A stretch of DNA of 64,000 bases from Phycisphaerae bacterium (GCA_028285035.1 JANQQF010000086.1:52414-116413), one strand, 5' to 3'. Positions 15,001-20,938 are shown, numbered from the stretch's first letter. Translations and numbers: made by a program. Notes: a model not told the origin generated them from the sequence alone.

Positions 15001-18000
15001 AGATTGCCCAATATGAGGTCTATTTTGGCACCGATGAAGATGGGGCTGACCCTAGCCCTGTTGAGACGATTCTTCATCCCGTAGATAATGCGGATCTTCT
15101 GGATGATACGGATCAATATATCCCAGCTCCATTGTCGGCTTCGGGGAGATATTATCTTCGGCTGCGGACCCAGGATACTGCGGGTAATTGGTCAGCTTGG
15201 TCTGACGACGAGAGTCAATTCTATTATGCCTATTGGTATGATGGCGAGGCTCCAGTTAATCCTGACCCAACCTCGGTCAGCATCCAGGGGACTGTGGCTG
15301 AGAGTGGGGAGTGGCAACATGAAGTAGACCACCCCACATTCACTTGGGATCCGGGGCAGGACCCCCATAGTGGGATTGCCCTATATGAGTTGGGCTGGGA
15401 TACGACGGAGGCAACCAATCCGACCATCATCTGTACCATTGACCCAGATGGCAATCCTCTTGAATGCCAGGTGCCTGCGGCCGTAGCCCACGGTTCAACC
15501 CACTATCTTCAGGTCCGCACCACTGACCGGGTTGGGCATCAAGCTGATTGGGAAACCCTGTTTGAGTTTAAGTATGATGAAATTGCTCCAGAAATTGGAG
15601 ACGTCGTGCCTGCTGACAACGATGTGGTTCAAGAGGCTAAGCCTCTGATTGAGGCTTCCTTTATCGAAGCACAGGCGATTGATGAAGACAACACCAAACT
15701 TTACCTGGATAATCAGCAGGTGCTCGACCCGCTCACCTTCACCTCTGATAGTGTCAACTATACTCCTGAGACAGACCTTCTGTCGGGTATCCACCATGTA
15801 ACCCTACACTTAGTGGATCAGGCTGGGCATAAGACCGTCGAGTCTTGGTCCTTTACGGTGAATGCTGAAACGGGGGTTGAAATTATCTCGCCCCCGGATG
15901 GCACGGTATTCAATCAACAAGATATGGATCTGCTACTGGAAATGGAGCGGAGCGACGATCTAACGCTGGATGTGAAGGTTAATGGTACGCTGGTCCACGA
16001 GGACGTTGCAGTCATTGATGGCAGTTGGAATGATACGCTGACTCTACCTGCCGCTGACCCACCAAATTATGAGATTGAGGTGACAGTAACCGAGGTGGTT
16101 AAAGATGCTGATCCACCTGTCCTCAATACCCATACCGAAACGATTAACGTCTCGGTCGATACAGCCCAGCATGTGGCCTTGGTACGGGCCGATCCGGTGG
16201 TCTTCAATCCAAACAATCTAAGCTCACCACCACCTGTTTTCTATGTTACGGTCCAACCGGGTGCAGGTTGGGTGGTCAAGGATTGGCAGTTGAATTTGCT
16301 TGATGGGATGACGGTCATCCATAGCGTTGTAGGTCAGGCTCTAACACAGCAAGTAACTTGGGCTGATCTTATAAATGGGGCAACATTGACTGAGCCGACC
16401 TATGACTATGAATTGGTCCTGACGGTCGAGGATGAGAATGGGGTGAACCCTGATCAGACCGTGACCTATACAGGTGGTGCAGTGAGCCTTATCACACAAG
16501 TCCCTGCGCCCCCTACCTTAACCTGTGAGCCGATCATCAATATCAATTGGTTTAATGTTCCCCCTGGGATGGTTGATGGGGAAGCTCCGGTTGGAACCTT
16601 GGTGCAGGTCTATCTTGATGGGGCCTCTGAGCCAGCGGTCGTGGCTCCCGTGAATGCTGATGGGAAGTGGGCGGCGGCCTTGCCTTTGAATACGCTTGAC
16701 GTGGGTGAATCCATAGAGGTTAAAGTTGATACCATTGATGCCGCTGGGAATATAAGTCTGTTTCAGGCTAGCTGCCAAGTTGGCCTTGAAATCCGTAATC
16801 CCTTCGTGGCCCCTCTGGCCTTCCTGTCAGAGACAACGATTGGGCTGAACGATAGTCCAGTGACTTTGACTGCCCATACGCGACGCGATAACGAGGGGGC
16901 GGATGTTAATCTTGTCCAAGCCATTATCCCTACAGCAGATCCGGATACACCGCTCCCACTCCTTGAAACAGGGGCAGATACGGGAGTGTGGGAAGCCACC
17001 TGGAACATTCCGACCACGGGCGATATCGAAGGGGTGGTCGTGGTTGAATTTGAGGCTCAGGATTTGGCGGGTAACGAGGGCTATCAGTTTGTCCAACCTT
17101 ACCTTGATTTAGTGCCACCTTGGGTGACCATCACCTGGCCCTCAACCGGATATGATCTGGGGAGTCCCCAATTTGCCCTGCGGGGTGAGGCCGAGCTTCT
17201 CAGCGAGATCGAGATCATAATCAGCAAAGATGGTAATCCACTGGCTACCGAGTCGATCAGGAGTAACGCGCTAGGCTGGTGGGTGTTGGATGTTGATCTT
17301 GAAGCCTATCCGGGGAATGATCAGGCCGATGGAACCTATCAAGTGACCGCTCAGGCGGTTGCAGATCGGGCTGATAATGTAGGCCTTGTCAGTGCGCCAG
17401 TTTCCTTTGTGGTTGATCGAAGTGGCCCAACCCTCAGTAACTTAACCGTGACCCCGCCCTTTATCCAACGTGAAACCAACTTGGCAGTAGAGGTGACAGC
17501 GGTTGATGATTTGGCTGGGGTGCGCTCGGTCTGGGCTACACTGACCAATTTTGAGGCAGTGGGGCCAAATGAATCAAGGTTGTTCTATCTAGCTGACATC
17601 GGCAATGATCAATATAAACGGTTTATCAAGATTCCGACCATATCGCCCGAAGGAGAGAAGAGTGTAACCGTTGAGGCCGAAGATGGGGCGGGTAATCCGG
17701 CGGCCTCGCCTCAGGTAACAACCTTCATTGTTGATCACACCTCGCCCCTGCTTCAGACATTGACTCTGGATCCGCTCGGCGCAACCGATCTCTATGTACG
17801 AGACACCACCCTATACTATAGTGCTGAGTCGATTGCCCCTTTCGAGGTCTCCATTGAGGCCAGCGATGAGGCGGCGCATCCAACAGCTGGTTTGGATTCG
17901 GTAAGCTTCCCGGCCATTTTTGGTACCAGTGAGCATGTACAAGATTTAGATGGCGTAACAGCGATTGAGACATACAGCCATCAATACATCGTTGATGGCA

Positions 18001-20267
18001 GTCAAGACCTTGATCATGATTTCGAGATCGAAGCCGAGGACCGCGCTGGTAACTCAGCCACCAGTCCATCTTTCCATATAGAGCAAGATCGTACGGCTCC
18101 GGGTTTTAGCAATTTCACTGTGACTGAACCTGGCAACAGCTATTATGATGCTGGTAACATGATTTTTTACTATAATGACAACACCACAGGTGATCTTAAC
18201 CTGAGCATAACCTATCAGGATAGCCAAGCTGGGCTTAACCAAGTCACCTTTCCCACGCTGTTTGGAACGAGTGTTGACCCACAGTTGTTCAATGGTTTTT
18301 TGGCAGCGGAAACCTTCTCCGAGATTTACACTATTGATGCCAATCAAGGGTTAGATGGCCGTTTTGATCTTGAAGCCAGTGATATGGTGGGTAATGTTCG
18401 TACCCTCTCGCTGGGCGTTGTGAAAGATACCACTGCCCCCACGCTTGATTTTACCTTACCCACGGGCAATATTGGAGCCCAATTTACCATTGAGTGGGAC
18501 GCCAATGATCCAGATAGCAATGCTGGCCTGCCCGGCTCAGGCGTTGTGGCGCTGTATACGGTTGAGTACCATACAGGTGACAATGTGTGGCAAGAGTTGG
18601 CAACCGATATAACGGAGACCTCGCTTGAGTTCACCCAAGGCGAAGTGGGCACGAGCTACACCTTCCGGGTGACGGTCAAGGACCGCTTGGATAATAGCAC
18701 CATCCAAGTAAGTGACCCTGTTACCGTCAACAAAAGCATCCACAAGAACTACTTCTTCAATGGGCAAATGGTCGCCACCCGTCAGGACGATGATCTCTAC
18801 TTCATCCACGGTGACCATCTCGGCTCCGCGTCAGTCACCACCGATGAAGACGGCATCATCGTCGCCGAGGCCCGCTACAAACCCTACGGCGAGGAACTCC
18901 GTGCCCCCGGTGGCGACCCCTTGCCCACCGACTTCGGCTTCACTGGTCAGCGTAACGAGGCCAGCTTTGGCCTGATGGATTACAATGCTCGCTACTACTC
19001 GCCTGTGTTGGGTCGGTTTATCTCGCCGGATACGATTGTGCCAGGTAAATCTAATCCACAAGCCTGGAATCGATATGCTTATGTCTTTAATAACCCCTTA
19101 AATTTCACAGACTCAACAGGTCACTGCCCACCTTGTGATGACCCTTACTATAATTCAGTCGTAGGTTGGCAACGTAAAGCTGATAAAGGTATATCGTTTG
19201 ATACTTATCTGGCAGGTCAGGAACAATATGCTCAATATAACGCAAATAATTACCTATACTTGCAAGACAAACTGATCTTTAGTGGCATTATCGAAGGAGA
19301 TTCGGGTGCAGCTCTTTCTCGGCTGCAGGTGGCTAAGGTCTATGCTCATTATTATGCTGGAACCGATTTGGATCAGTTGTTACCCGCTGAGGCATTTAAT
19401 GATGTCGTCGATTTAGCTCAAGCTACAGGAGATGGTGCCAAAGTAGCTCAAGCATTTTTATACTACTTAATGGTTGTTGGTATGAGTGATTATCATGATG
19501 AAATACCAAGTAACCACAGTGTAGGTAATTTTGCCAGAAGCCTTGCTAGAGGATTTTGTAATAGTTTTAGTGCAGAAACCTTGGTAATGACTGAAGATGG
19601 GCTAGAGCCAATCAGTACCCTACAGATAGGGACTAAGGTATTGGCTTATAATGAGGTAACAGGCGAAGTTAGTTACTACCCAATTACCCATCTGTGGGAA
19701 CATGAAGACCCTATCATCGTATACCTCACGATCAATGATGAGTTGATTGAAACGACCCCTGAACACCCCTTCTTTACCGCTGCTGGATTATGGCTGGATG
19801 CAGGTGATTTACAGGCGGGTCATAAAGTTTATAATTCTACTGGTCATACAAGGGTAGTAGAAGCTATTGAGTTCGTTGACCAACCGCAGATAATGTATAA
19901 TTTGACTGTTGATGAGGCTCATACCTTCTTCGTGGGTCATGGGCAGTGGTTGGTTCATAATAGTGACTGTTGGATAGGAAAGAATCTAAAGGGTGGAGGT
20001 ACAGTAAAAAGTGGTAGATTGAAAGGTTACACAGAAGGATCAACTGATTTGCAAGGTGGAATAAAAGGGGCGGAAGATACTTTTGAGACACTTACTGGCC
20101 GCAGACCTAATCCTTATGACCCTTCATCAAGAGCACCAACGGATCAATACATTGAGGCTGGAAAACTTGAAGTTAGATTTCGCCCTAATAGCAGAACGGG
20201 AACACCTGCTCTCGAGGTAATAAATCATGAAAAACAAACTGTTGAAAAAATTCACTTCAATCCTTGA
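3..20267 (+). CDS. Giant secreted RHS/YD-repeat polymorphic toxin-like protein (5' end outside window)
   Basis: The frame is open from base 3, so the start and signal peptide lie upstream; the TTG at 111 is only the first start-like codon. Domains by nucleotide position: LamG tail (to ~185), PKD (~205-430), DUF11-like (~445-700), FG-GAP-like propeller (~740-1850), LamG (~1890-2490), PKD, LamG (~2790-3470), PKD (~3500-3755), two LamG plus parallel beta-helix units (~3765-5560 and ~5575-7365), a ZU5-like domain (~7375-7800), an SpvB-like start and YD repeats (~7840-12190), a ~6.5 kb insertion with FG-GAP, Fn3-like and Ig-like domains (~12195-18735), the RHS core end (~18740-19130: GDHLGSASV, GLMDYNARYYSPVLGRFISPD, NRYAYVFNNPL), a Hint domain and a C-terminal toxin-like tip. 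The architecture fits a surface or exported polymorphic toxin. Length (over 6,700 residues) is extreme for RHS proteins. Domain boundaries are estimates by eye. Confidence 0.9.
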   Translation, partial: QIATSDTVAGDFSTWNDSYQLLLGDEVTGNRSWSGELHLVAIYDRALTAADVLQNFATVEIDPRPLPTANFTVDRLEGPAPLRVNITDQSSEADLYEFDFEEGTPLAPHKNSHLYTEPGEHTLSLVVTNPTGNSTPKTVTINVLDPVQPELIMTLNGSASVVAGDPINYSLSVENTGTAPAYNVVATNKLPSGATYVSGGTLVGNTVQWTIPQLDPGQTTTPLEWVATADNSILNAEYEVVASQEQETLLPLLPTDTASVDEDYGRSVALSGNRAAVTSKNASIYIFERDSSSGWQQSYHLVGYSGKLALQGDTLVVAQSSDDELADNAGAIYIFEYNGAYWEAPIKMMAPDGVSEDYFGSAIALDGDIIVVGAEEKDDQSGAVYTLERSGGVWGQPVRLPQPTGSIFFGDAVAIDGNTIAVSDASTPPGMPYEGAVYLYEQDGSSWSQSQILTPPIAIDYPLFGTSIALDDGLLLVGAPGENVDDGDGDPNDDDQVGAAYIFEHNGTEWTQSARLIANDGDYYMSFGTVVDIDKDIAVISTGAYVLDAASPDKVYVFRRSGSEWIQQNQFNSDDFSTPFSGQVDDNRVIVAAPNIQTIVTEPDGPGNAYIHDLSVAATGETIVTTDIDNQTLAHWPFDESSGTRFDATDNNHDLPEVGTVGTVQRDGNTGVAPAGGNYLSTPDGPLVQGNLTIAGWFKLDDVTDEWQTIVARHESDGDKSFRLDFPHTGKVRWTVTGEGASNVIVHGTTPLVNNQWYHVAAVFDASAQQMQLYFNGVLDDEKSTGFSQIRTGSGSPLKFGKSMYGGLDDWYMFDRVLTPEEIAGLYDGSWPYPEPTPSFASYGNRGFGSSTNPLGVTFTNESTDADQYVWDFGDSSDPDYKNDPSPTHYYNTPGTYDVSLIAIGPGGSESTTKVGHVVVVDSSEIRGETDLQAIYTFTEGEGAIVHDLSGVEPALDLTINDATDPAITWNQDEGTLSLNTSNTLSSGGPATKLINAIQANQELTLEAWLEPANTSQDGPARIVSISGSADERNVTLGQGLWGDDPSDLYNVRLRTSNTNLNGSDGVIASLSGSLTTDLTHVVYTRDPAGQVKLYLNGVEVAEETIEGDFLGWDSTMALLLGNETTGDRPWLGTYHLVAIYNRALSLEEVADNYGAGAAAGPVWTPPLVVDFGTIQTTVPANFPIQFLNYTTNQGDTPTYLWDFGDGNTSTEASPTHTYSTPGDYTVSLTVNDGQGQEESEIKTDFIEVIASDEPLAHWPLEETGGTRTDDTGNEHHLAETASIGATDGQDSLGASFLGNAHLFTNDGPLVSQDLTVAGWVKLDDAATPWQTLIARYENNGGDKSFQLQVGEGGQLRWALVGEGVSGVVSLDGDSVLGSNTWYHVAGVFEASSQQMRLYVNGTLDGEQAAGFGQLRTGSGSPLKVGHNLSGALDDVYFYDRVLTPEELAELMGKADRHFYVDQDATTGANDGTAWSDAYTELQSALTIAQSGDTIWVADGTYLPDYDVDTQLHTGDRMATFQLPASVAVYGGFDGTETSLDQRNWQANETILSGDLAGNDDDFTNNDENSYHVVVTSPEAGTTTILDGFTLTGGNANDSVEFDGGGLYSEDGSPTLVNLTFINNTATNDGGGMFNWKGSPTLTNITFENNVATADGGGLRSRVGNPILTNITFTNNEAKFGGGMFGSNGDPTLTNVVFNGNTASQSGGGLRNNTSNPTLTHITFYNNTASARGGGMHNWDSNPVLVNTILWGNSDTHGIDESAQIHNEGTSAPVVNYSLIQDWASGGTGNLSDDPLFVDAANGDLHLQPGSPAIDAGDNGAVPAEVTTDLDGNARLVNATVDMGAYEATDTIIPSPEPLAHWPLEETSGSRTDATGNEHHLAETASIGATDGQDSQGASLPGNAHLFTADGPLVSQDLTVAGWVKLNATTDPWQTLISRYENNGGDKSFQLQLGTEGRLRWALVGEGVSGVVSLNGDTALSSDIWYHVAGVYEASSQQMRLYVNGSLDGEQSAGFSQLRTGSNSPLKLGNGLAGVLDDWYVYDRVLTVEELAVLMNKADRHFYVDKDVTTSANDGTSWADAFTELQSALTIAQSGDTIWVADGTYLPDYDVETQLHTEDRTATFQLKSGVAMYGGFNGTETSLDQRDWQANETILSGDLLDDDGTDFNETPHDDNSHHVVNSSGTNPNTILDGFTIRAGNGDGGPISDGGGLYNGDGSPALTNLIIKDNRAGHGGGMFNWSGNPTLTNVTFSNNVADPYLGGGFYNREGAPKLTQVIFEFNSALSGGGVYNYDGASNITNAVFRNNTAGSLGGGLVNRDGTPTLINVTFSGNESLTDGGGIVNLNDTLTLVNAILWGNTDASGDEQLAQINDELSDSAVINHSFIQGWPDDGSMNQNTDPLFVDAVSGDLRLQQGSPATDAGDTSAVPATLTTDLAGNPRIINGIVDIGAYEATMGGEVTGTITPEEGGEIVEPFTGAQVIFPSGAVEQPVVVTMTEIEPEPIDALGLTPIVTFDLQAFTLDDPPIEVTEFAEPVTIVVPYDEGVCDQQADPECEEILTLFWRKDLGIHWYPFADSQALTDLNQVVGTIDHFSQVSIMNATDTPLGPPEGITLPSVSGIGSSEFTGAATMNVPIEIPPVAGGSLLNLSLNYSSDVVNSIRNRAEAKGEKLWSYKTQASIYGLGWDLAGLPMIGQAQLGPFGHIFQLPSLNIDGSHMMYYDFSNNGLGWETQPLSFNRIETNRDWDSAWHNSNDVWRDEAWRDINNFYWDVSDRHQQNNNNDPLVYQAWDHNGTHYIFDVQQRFRDCNRDKWRSAGFYVTQITDVHGNSVKIDYEIEQPNNAKCNLKALGEDDLYTSAIRPNTIRFIPSGASSETVKITFHQVHNRPEGATTMESNNYRTTEQIGQPFYSEWRVIGIEVEAKNDQGVWQTYRNYDLTHKAVMMWRDKEDVDTEPDGEIYKQNEKNGHMLLEKLQISGVGGESLPEMNFKYTTDEPNGNKTDAAWNHARLVEVDNGYGGIVKFQYEDKPNLVCNSGYHLDAMVDFDDGDPINRKLGRYVVQVIETYDQADRVSRVEFEYHDPECRIDYAENPNDLLARIGDRDDARLQVSATGSPWFMGFGKVIRKNNDGDNQSINEIHSNYHTIQHRSEVGNIPHAAAGRPSLVEIKVGTTVLQSSATTWTSKDVTAIPNNIGWDLQLEWVYKEQEVETLDTKQTKTDYHYGANVNSTVDTPDSYGYPSQIIAYGEAGNPNDNLITAITYNHNHTTGVTQPYILGLQKQVEVRGYDGESTNALLRHTEYYYDQNPTHRNNLNINQKPTKGYLNAVIQQVDDDGQEQLTRSYYEDPNNPTFNNNPYGNLTRVVDANGNETQTEYDDIHHVLPIKITNAKGQAVEFDYDYVQGLVTKETDANYQETAYGYDGLGRLKWVIQPGYSDHNESTPTLKYTYSSVGTIPFRVTAQQRVDTDGEAVKYISNYSFYNGLGQLVQTHALAETEDGTQRWRMTRQFYNAQGLVEYVGYPEDIGNGGGNYYNISSLPNLTTHSTYDELGRPTQTTFPDGRSTSVQYADWEQTLIDANGRTRKHTSDAFGRLTRVEEYEGNETSTTHYKYNAVGELLRVTDAAENPTHITYDMLGRKTSMDDPDMGQWYYYYDEVGNLIAQVDAKKQATDLYYDELNRLEGKIYRSGPVNPIGYTRGDIGQGGYTIAYTYDQADNTHGAGVGRRTSMRDEAGTVDWTYDERGRVTKVTRDFLAPYNGLDNSQDGDGYYTLAYTYDSADRVRTLTYPDGEQVSTNQFSAGGLPKQLTTNLAGTPNNYVNSVSYDLEDRLRELNLGNNLVVNYVFYDHDYKDTNTIPNDPTVEGQGGALRRIYVNDGNGNVIFDVDSYIYDKVGNIREFTDQSAAVGTRNLEFTYDDLDRLKTASSMGSTTAAYNYTGSYAYDAIGNFESRNGQNYGYDSTHGGGPHAVSDYNGNEYYYDANGNMRERTEDGTTYEQEWDVENRLAKVIWDEGSDKHTTGFVYDGDGNRLLKIETTRDAATNTVNRSVTTLYIGKLYEETLETTDTIFVTLVPTLSTEPAVALSDSPELDLHRAPGLAYPLSDDLTLTPSWDQDTLMAPTHHKDVNLDYVVGSLGVETISQPDFALSEVFKANLSSQLETTPILTPTTELPADVSQDWWVEAQEAIRLAEYDITWQEQTYLPDQRPAYQAPNRANNLRSYFTEEGLRVIPRESDTPAWQWGMTLTAYGYEGQLIPVGEATLVIEGNRAEYQYEPSPTSNLQPFDFAQDKSPTSQPPLTEWYLNDERGVEQGFTLTEPPGEAKVGQPLVIALDLLGTLQPQQISDQEITFSNQAGTTLRYGGLYAFDATGRELPARMVLMDGTLQIHAEDDEAVYPITIDPLVENATWTAEGDQANAAFGSSVSTAGDVNGDGYDDIIIGAAEFDIDGKGKVYVWYGSPDGLGDPQNADWTAEGDQDDSAFGSSVSTAGNVNGNINVNGDKYDDIIIGAYNHNFSKGKVYVWYGGPDGLGDPQNPDWTAEGDDLSGFGGSVSTAGDVNNDGIDDIIVGASGYDGGAGEQNEGKVYVWYGSIDGLGDPQNADWTAESNQQYALFGSSVSTAGDVDGDGSDDIIVGAYAYNESPDNPTENGWVFVWYGGAPAQGLGPNGHPGNANWIAKTDQLDFFGISLSTGGNINGDPYDDIIIGAPAYDNAVGIGAGKAFVWYGGPSGLGDPQNANWTVEGDQEQASLGEQVNLAGDVNNDGYDDIIIGGGGYNDNKGKVFVWYGGPGGLGDPQNADWTVEGDQTLVGFGKKVSTAGDVDADGYDEVIVGMAGTVFNDDPGTVFIYPFDYTPPQNPDPTTATEINNNIPPKQWTNHDDPVFTWSGATDSQSDIAEYWVYFGSDPNGESTNSNDKIPHPVDNDDPYEPDSNLLSDTGEYYLRVRTKDSVGNWNDEWITLFDYWYDATAPDNPDTANEIKHGIISEVWTTLNDPQFTWDGASDQHAEIAQYEVYFGTDEDGADPSPVETILHPVDNADLLDDTDQYIPAPLSASGRYYLRLRTQDTAGNWSAWSDDESQFYYAYWYDGEAPVNPDPTSVSIQGTVAESGEWQHEVDHPTFTWDPGQDPHSGIALYELGWDTTEATNPTIICTIDPDGNPLECQVPAAVAHGSTHYLQVRTTDRVGHQADWETLFEFKYDEIAPEIGDVVPADNDVVQEAKPLIEASFIEAQAIDEDNTKLYLDNQQVLDPLTFTSDSVNYTPETDLLSGIHHVTLHLVDQAGHKTVESWSFTVNAETGVEIISPPDGTVFNQQDMDLLLEMERSDDLTLDVKVNGTLVHEDVAVIDGSWNDTLTLPAADPPNYEIEVTVTEVVKDADPPVLNTHTETINVSVDTAQHVALVRADPVVFNPNNLSSPPPVFYVTVQPGAGWVVKDWQLNLLDGMTVIHSVVGQALTQQVTWADLINGATLTEPTYDYELVLTVEDENGVNPDQTVTYTGGAVSLITQVPAPPTLTCEPIININWFNVPPGMVDGEAPVGTLVQVYLDGASEPAVVAPVNADGKWAAALPLNTLDVGESIEVKVDTIDAAGNISLFQASCQVGLEIRNPFVAPLAFLSETTIGLNDSPVTLTAHTRRDNEGADVNLVQAIIPTADPDTPLPLLETGADTGVWEATWNIPTTGDIEGVVVVEFEAQDLAGNEGYQFVQPYLDLVPPWVTITWPSTGYDLGSPQFALRGEAELLSEIEIIISKDGNPLATESIRSNALGWWVLDVDLEAYPGNDQADGTYQVTAQAVADRADNVGLVSAPVSFVVDRSGPTLSNLTVTPPFIQRETNLAVEVTAVDDLAGVRSVWATLTNFEAVGPNESRLFYLADIGNDQYKRFIKIPTISPEGEKSVTVEAEDGAGNPAASPQVTTFIVDHTSPLLQTLTLDPLGATDLYVRDTTLYYSAESIAPFEVSIEASDEAAHPTAGLDSVSFPAIFGTSEHVQDLDGVTAIETYSHQYIVDGSQDLDHDFEIEAEDRAGNSATSPSFHIEQDRTAPGFSNFTVTEPGNSYYDAGNMIFYYNDNTTGDLNLSITYQDSQAGLNQVTFPTLFGTSVDPQLFNGFLAAETFSEIYTIDANQGLDGRFDLEASDMVGNVRTLSLGVVKDTTAPTLDFTLPTGNIGAQFTIEWDANDPDSNAGLPGSGVVALYTVEYHTGDNVWQELATDITETSLEFTQGEVGTSYTFRVTVKDRLDNSTIQVSDPVTVNKSIHKNYFFNGQMVATRQDDDLYFIHGDHLGSASVTTDEDGIIVAEARYKPYGEELRAPGGDPLPTDFGFTGQRNEASFGLMDYNARYYSPVLGRFISPDTIVPGKSNPQAWNRYAYVFNNPLNFTDSTGHCPPCDDPYYNSVVGWQRKADKGISFDTYLAGQEQYAQYNANNYLYLQDKLIFSGIIEGDSGAALSRLQVAKVYAHYYAGTDLDQLLPAEAFNDVVDLAQATGDGAKVAQAFLYYLMVVGMSDYHDEIPSNHSVGNFARSLARGFCNSFSAETLVMTEDGLEPISTLQIGTKVLAYNEVTGEVSYYPITHLWEHEDPIIVYLTINDELIETTPEHPFFTAAGLWLDAGDLQAGHKVYNSTGHTRVVEAIEFVDQPQIMYNLTVDEAHTFFVGHGQWLVHNSDCWIGKNLKGGGTVKSGRLKGYTEGSTDLQGGIKGAEDTFETLTGRRPNPYDPSSRAPTDQYIEAGKLEVRFRPNSRTGTPALEVINHEKQTVEKIHFNP
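3768..7372 (+). repeat. Tandem ~1.8 kb LamG plus beta-helix duplication within the giant gene
   Basis: Two copies, about 3768-5570 and 5578-7372, run in the same order: LamG (both start CTAGCCCATTGGCCT), then the stretch encoding RHFYVD, TELQSALTIAQSGDTIWVA, DGTYLPDYDV, and beta-helix repeats ending in DLDGNARLVN or DLAGNPRIIN followed by DMGAYEAT or DIGAYEAT. Long stretches are nearly identical at DNA level, so this is a fairly recent internal duplication or is maintained by gene conversion. The beta-helix half also recurs twice in the next large gene. Confidence 0.85.
12832..12855 (+). repeat. REP-like short repeat inserted in frame in the giant gene
   Basis: The segment reads CCTTCGACTTCGCTCAGG followed by ATAAGT and encodes PFDFAQDKS. 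It is flanked by low-complexity C-rich sequence (CCAACCTCCAACCTCCAA before, CCCACCTCCCAACC after). The CTTCGACnnCGCTCAGG core is a familiar dispersed intergenic repeat in many environmental bacterial genomes. Here it is read through in frame inside a coding sequence, at a Pro/Ser-rich linker. Confidence 0.6.
19557..19961 (+). other. Hint autoprocessing domain of the giant RHS protein
   Basis: This stretch starts with Cys in CNSFSAETLVMTEDG and ends with WLVHN. It contains the block TTPEHPFF followed by HTFFVGHGQWLVHN, the signature layout of pretoxin Hint domains. In polymorphic toxins such domains sit just before the toxin tip and cleave it off using the N-terminal Cys, a His and the terminal His-Asn. 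All of these residues are visible, so cleavage activity is plausible. It is too short for a full homing-endonuclease intein, and there is no obvious C-extein continuation of the RHS fold. Confidence 0.85.
19962..20264 (+). other. C-terminal toxin-like tip following the Hint domain
   Basis: About 101 residues follow the Hint His-Asn. They carry a Gly-rich basic start, then GIKGAEDTFETLTGRRPNP, then a predicted beta-rich end (LEVRFRPNSRTGTPALEV, VEKIHF). Position, size and the downstream overlapping acidic ORF fit a polymorphic-toxin effector domain. I do not recognise the toxin family with confidence, and no catalytic residues can be assigned from sequence alone. Confidence 0.6.
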
Positions 20268-20625
20268 TATTACATTTGAAGATATTGGTAACGTATTGTG
20301 CCTTTGGGAAACAAATGAAGTTAACGAAGAAGATGTTTTTATCTTTGCTGAAGATTTGTACTATCTTGATACACTAGGATGGCCTGATTACCCGAGAGAT
20401 GATACCCGTTCAATTTTATTCGCTGTGCTGGAGTCTCTTGAAAAGATTTATAGTCAACCAACGTTAAAGGACGATATACCTGCCCTTAAAAAATTTCTAA
20501 ACATAGGACAGGCATCACCAATTGATGCTTGGTCCTATATTGACAATTATTGGGACAGTATTGATTGGGACAAACGACTCATTGAACTCCATAATAATAG
20601 ATATCGAAATAATAAAGAAGAATAG
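20227..20625 (+). CDS. Putative immunity protein for the RHS toxin tip
   Basis: This 132-residue cytosolic-looking, acidic, helical protein has no signal peptide. The ATG at 20227 is supported by a Shine-Dalgarno-like GAGGT eight bases upstream, and lies inside the last 41 bases of the giant toxin gene in another frame. Tight overlap directly after a Hint-toxin tip is the classical position of an immunity gene in polymorphic toxin systems, and an acidic protein suits neutralising a basic toxin domain. The family is not recognised. The role is inferred from position, size and charge. It begins MKNKLLKKFTSILDITFEDI and is rich in Trp/Asp toward its end. Confidence 0.65.
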   Translation: MKNKLLKKFTSILDITFEDIGNVLCLWETNEVNEEDVFIFAEDLYYLDTLGWPDYPRDDTRSILFAVLESLEKIYSQPTLKDDIPALKKFLNIGQASPIDAWSYIDNYWDSIDWDKRLIELHNNRYRNNKEE

Positions 20626-20752
20626 CGTGTAGGTTTTGTTAATTAACCCAAATAGTTGTGTAGATACTGATAAAGGTCAAAGGCGAGAAACGAAATTAGG
20701 GTCAAAAGGTGTTTGGTTTTTGAGAACTCGATAAGCGATATGAATAAGTCGT

Positions 20753-20897
20753 GTAGGTTAGGGTGAATGGGATTGAACTGGTGATGAGGCACCCTTGGTG
20801 TTGGGATTCGCTCGATTGGTCGAATGGAATGTGACTGCGTGAAACCCAACACATTTGGTCGATAACACATCATCATTTAGGCTCAATCCAACCTACG
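20753..20897. repeat. Degenerate palindromic repeat element in the intergenic region
   Basis: The 396-base gap after the immunity gene (20626-21021) holds no convincing gene. Part of it looks like a decayed imperfect palindrome: GTAGGTTAGGGTGA near 20753 faces CTCAATCCAACCTAC near 20883, and nested inside, TGTTGGGATTCG (20799-20810) faces CGTGAAACCCAACA (20838-20851). GTTGGGTTT/AAACCCAAC palindromes flanked by GTAGGTT are common dispersed repeats in environmental genomes. It may form a terminator-like fold but lacks a T-run. Confidence 0.4.
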
Positions 20898-20903
20898 TGA
20901 CTG

Positions 20904-20938
20904 TTGGATACGTTTTGGATACGTTTGTTTGGTATAGT
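20904..20938 (+). promoter_or_regulatory. Possible promoter/operator region with 11-bp tandem repeat
   Basis: TTGGATACGTT occurs twice head to tail (20904-20914, 20915-20925), followed by TATAGT (20933-20938), a good -10 hexamer about 85 bases before the GTG start at 21022. No ideally spaced -35 is present, so the repeat may be an activator or repressor site. Inference only. Confidence 0.35.

Noticed and set aside
20643..20876. 77-codon minus-strand frame in the gap after the immunity gene
   Set aside because: It covers the degenerate palindrome and has no protein-like features.
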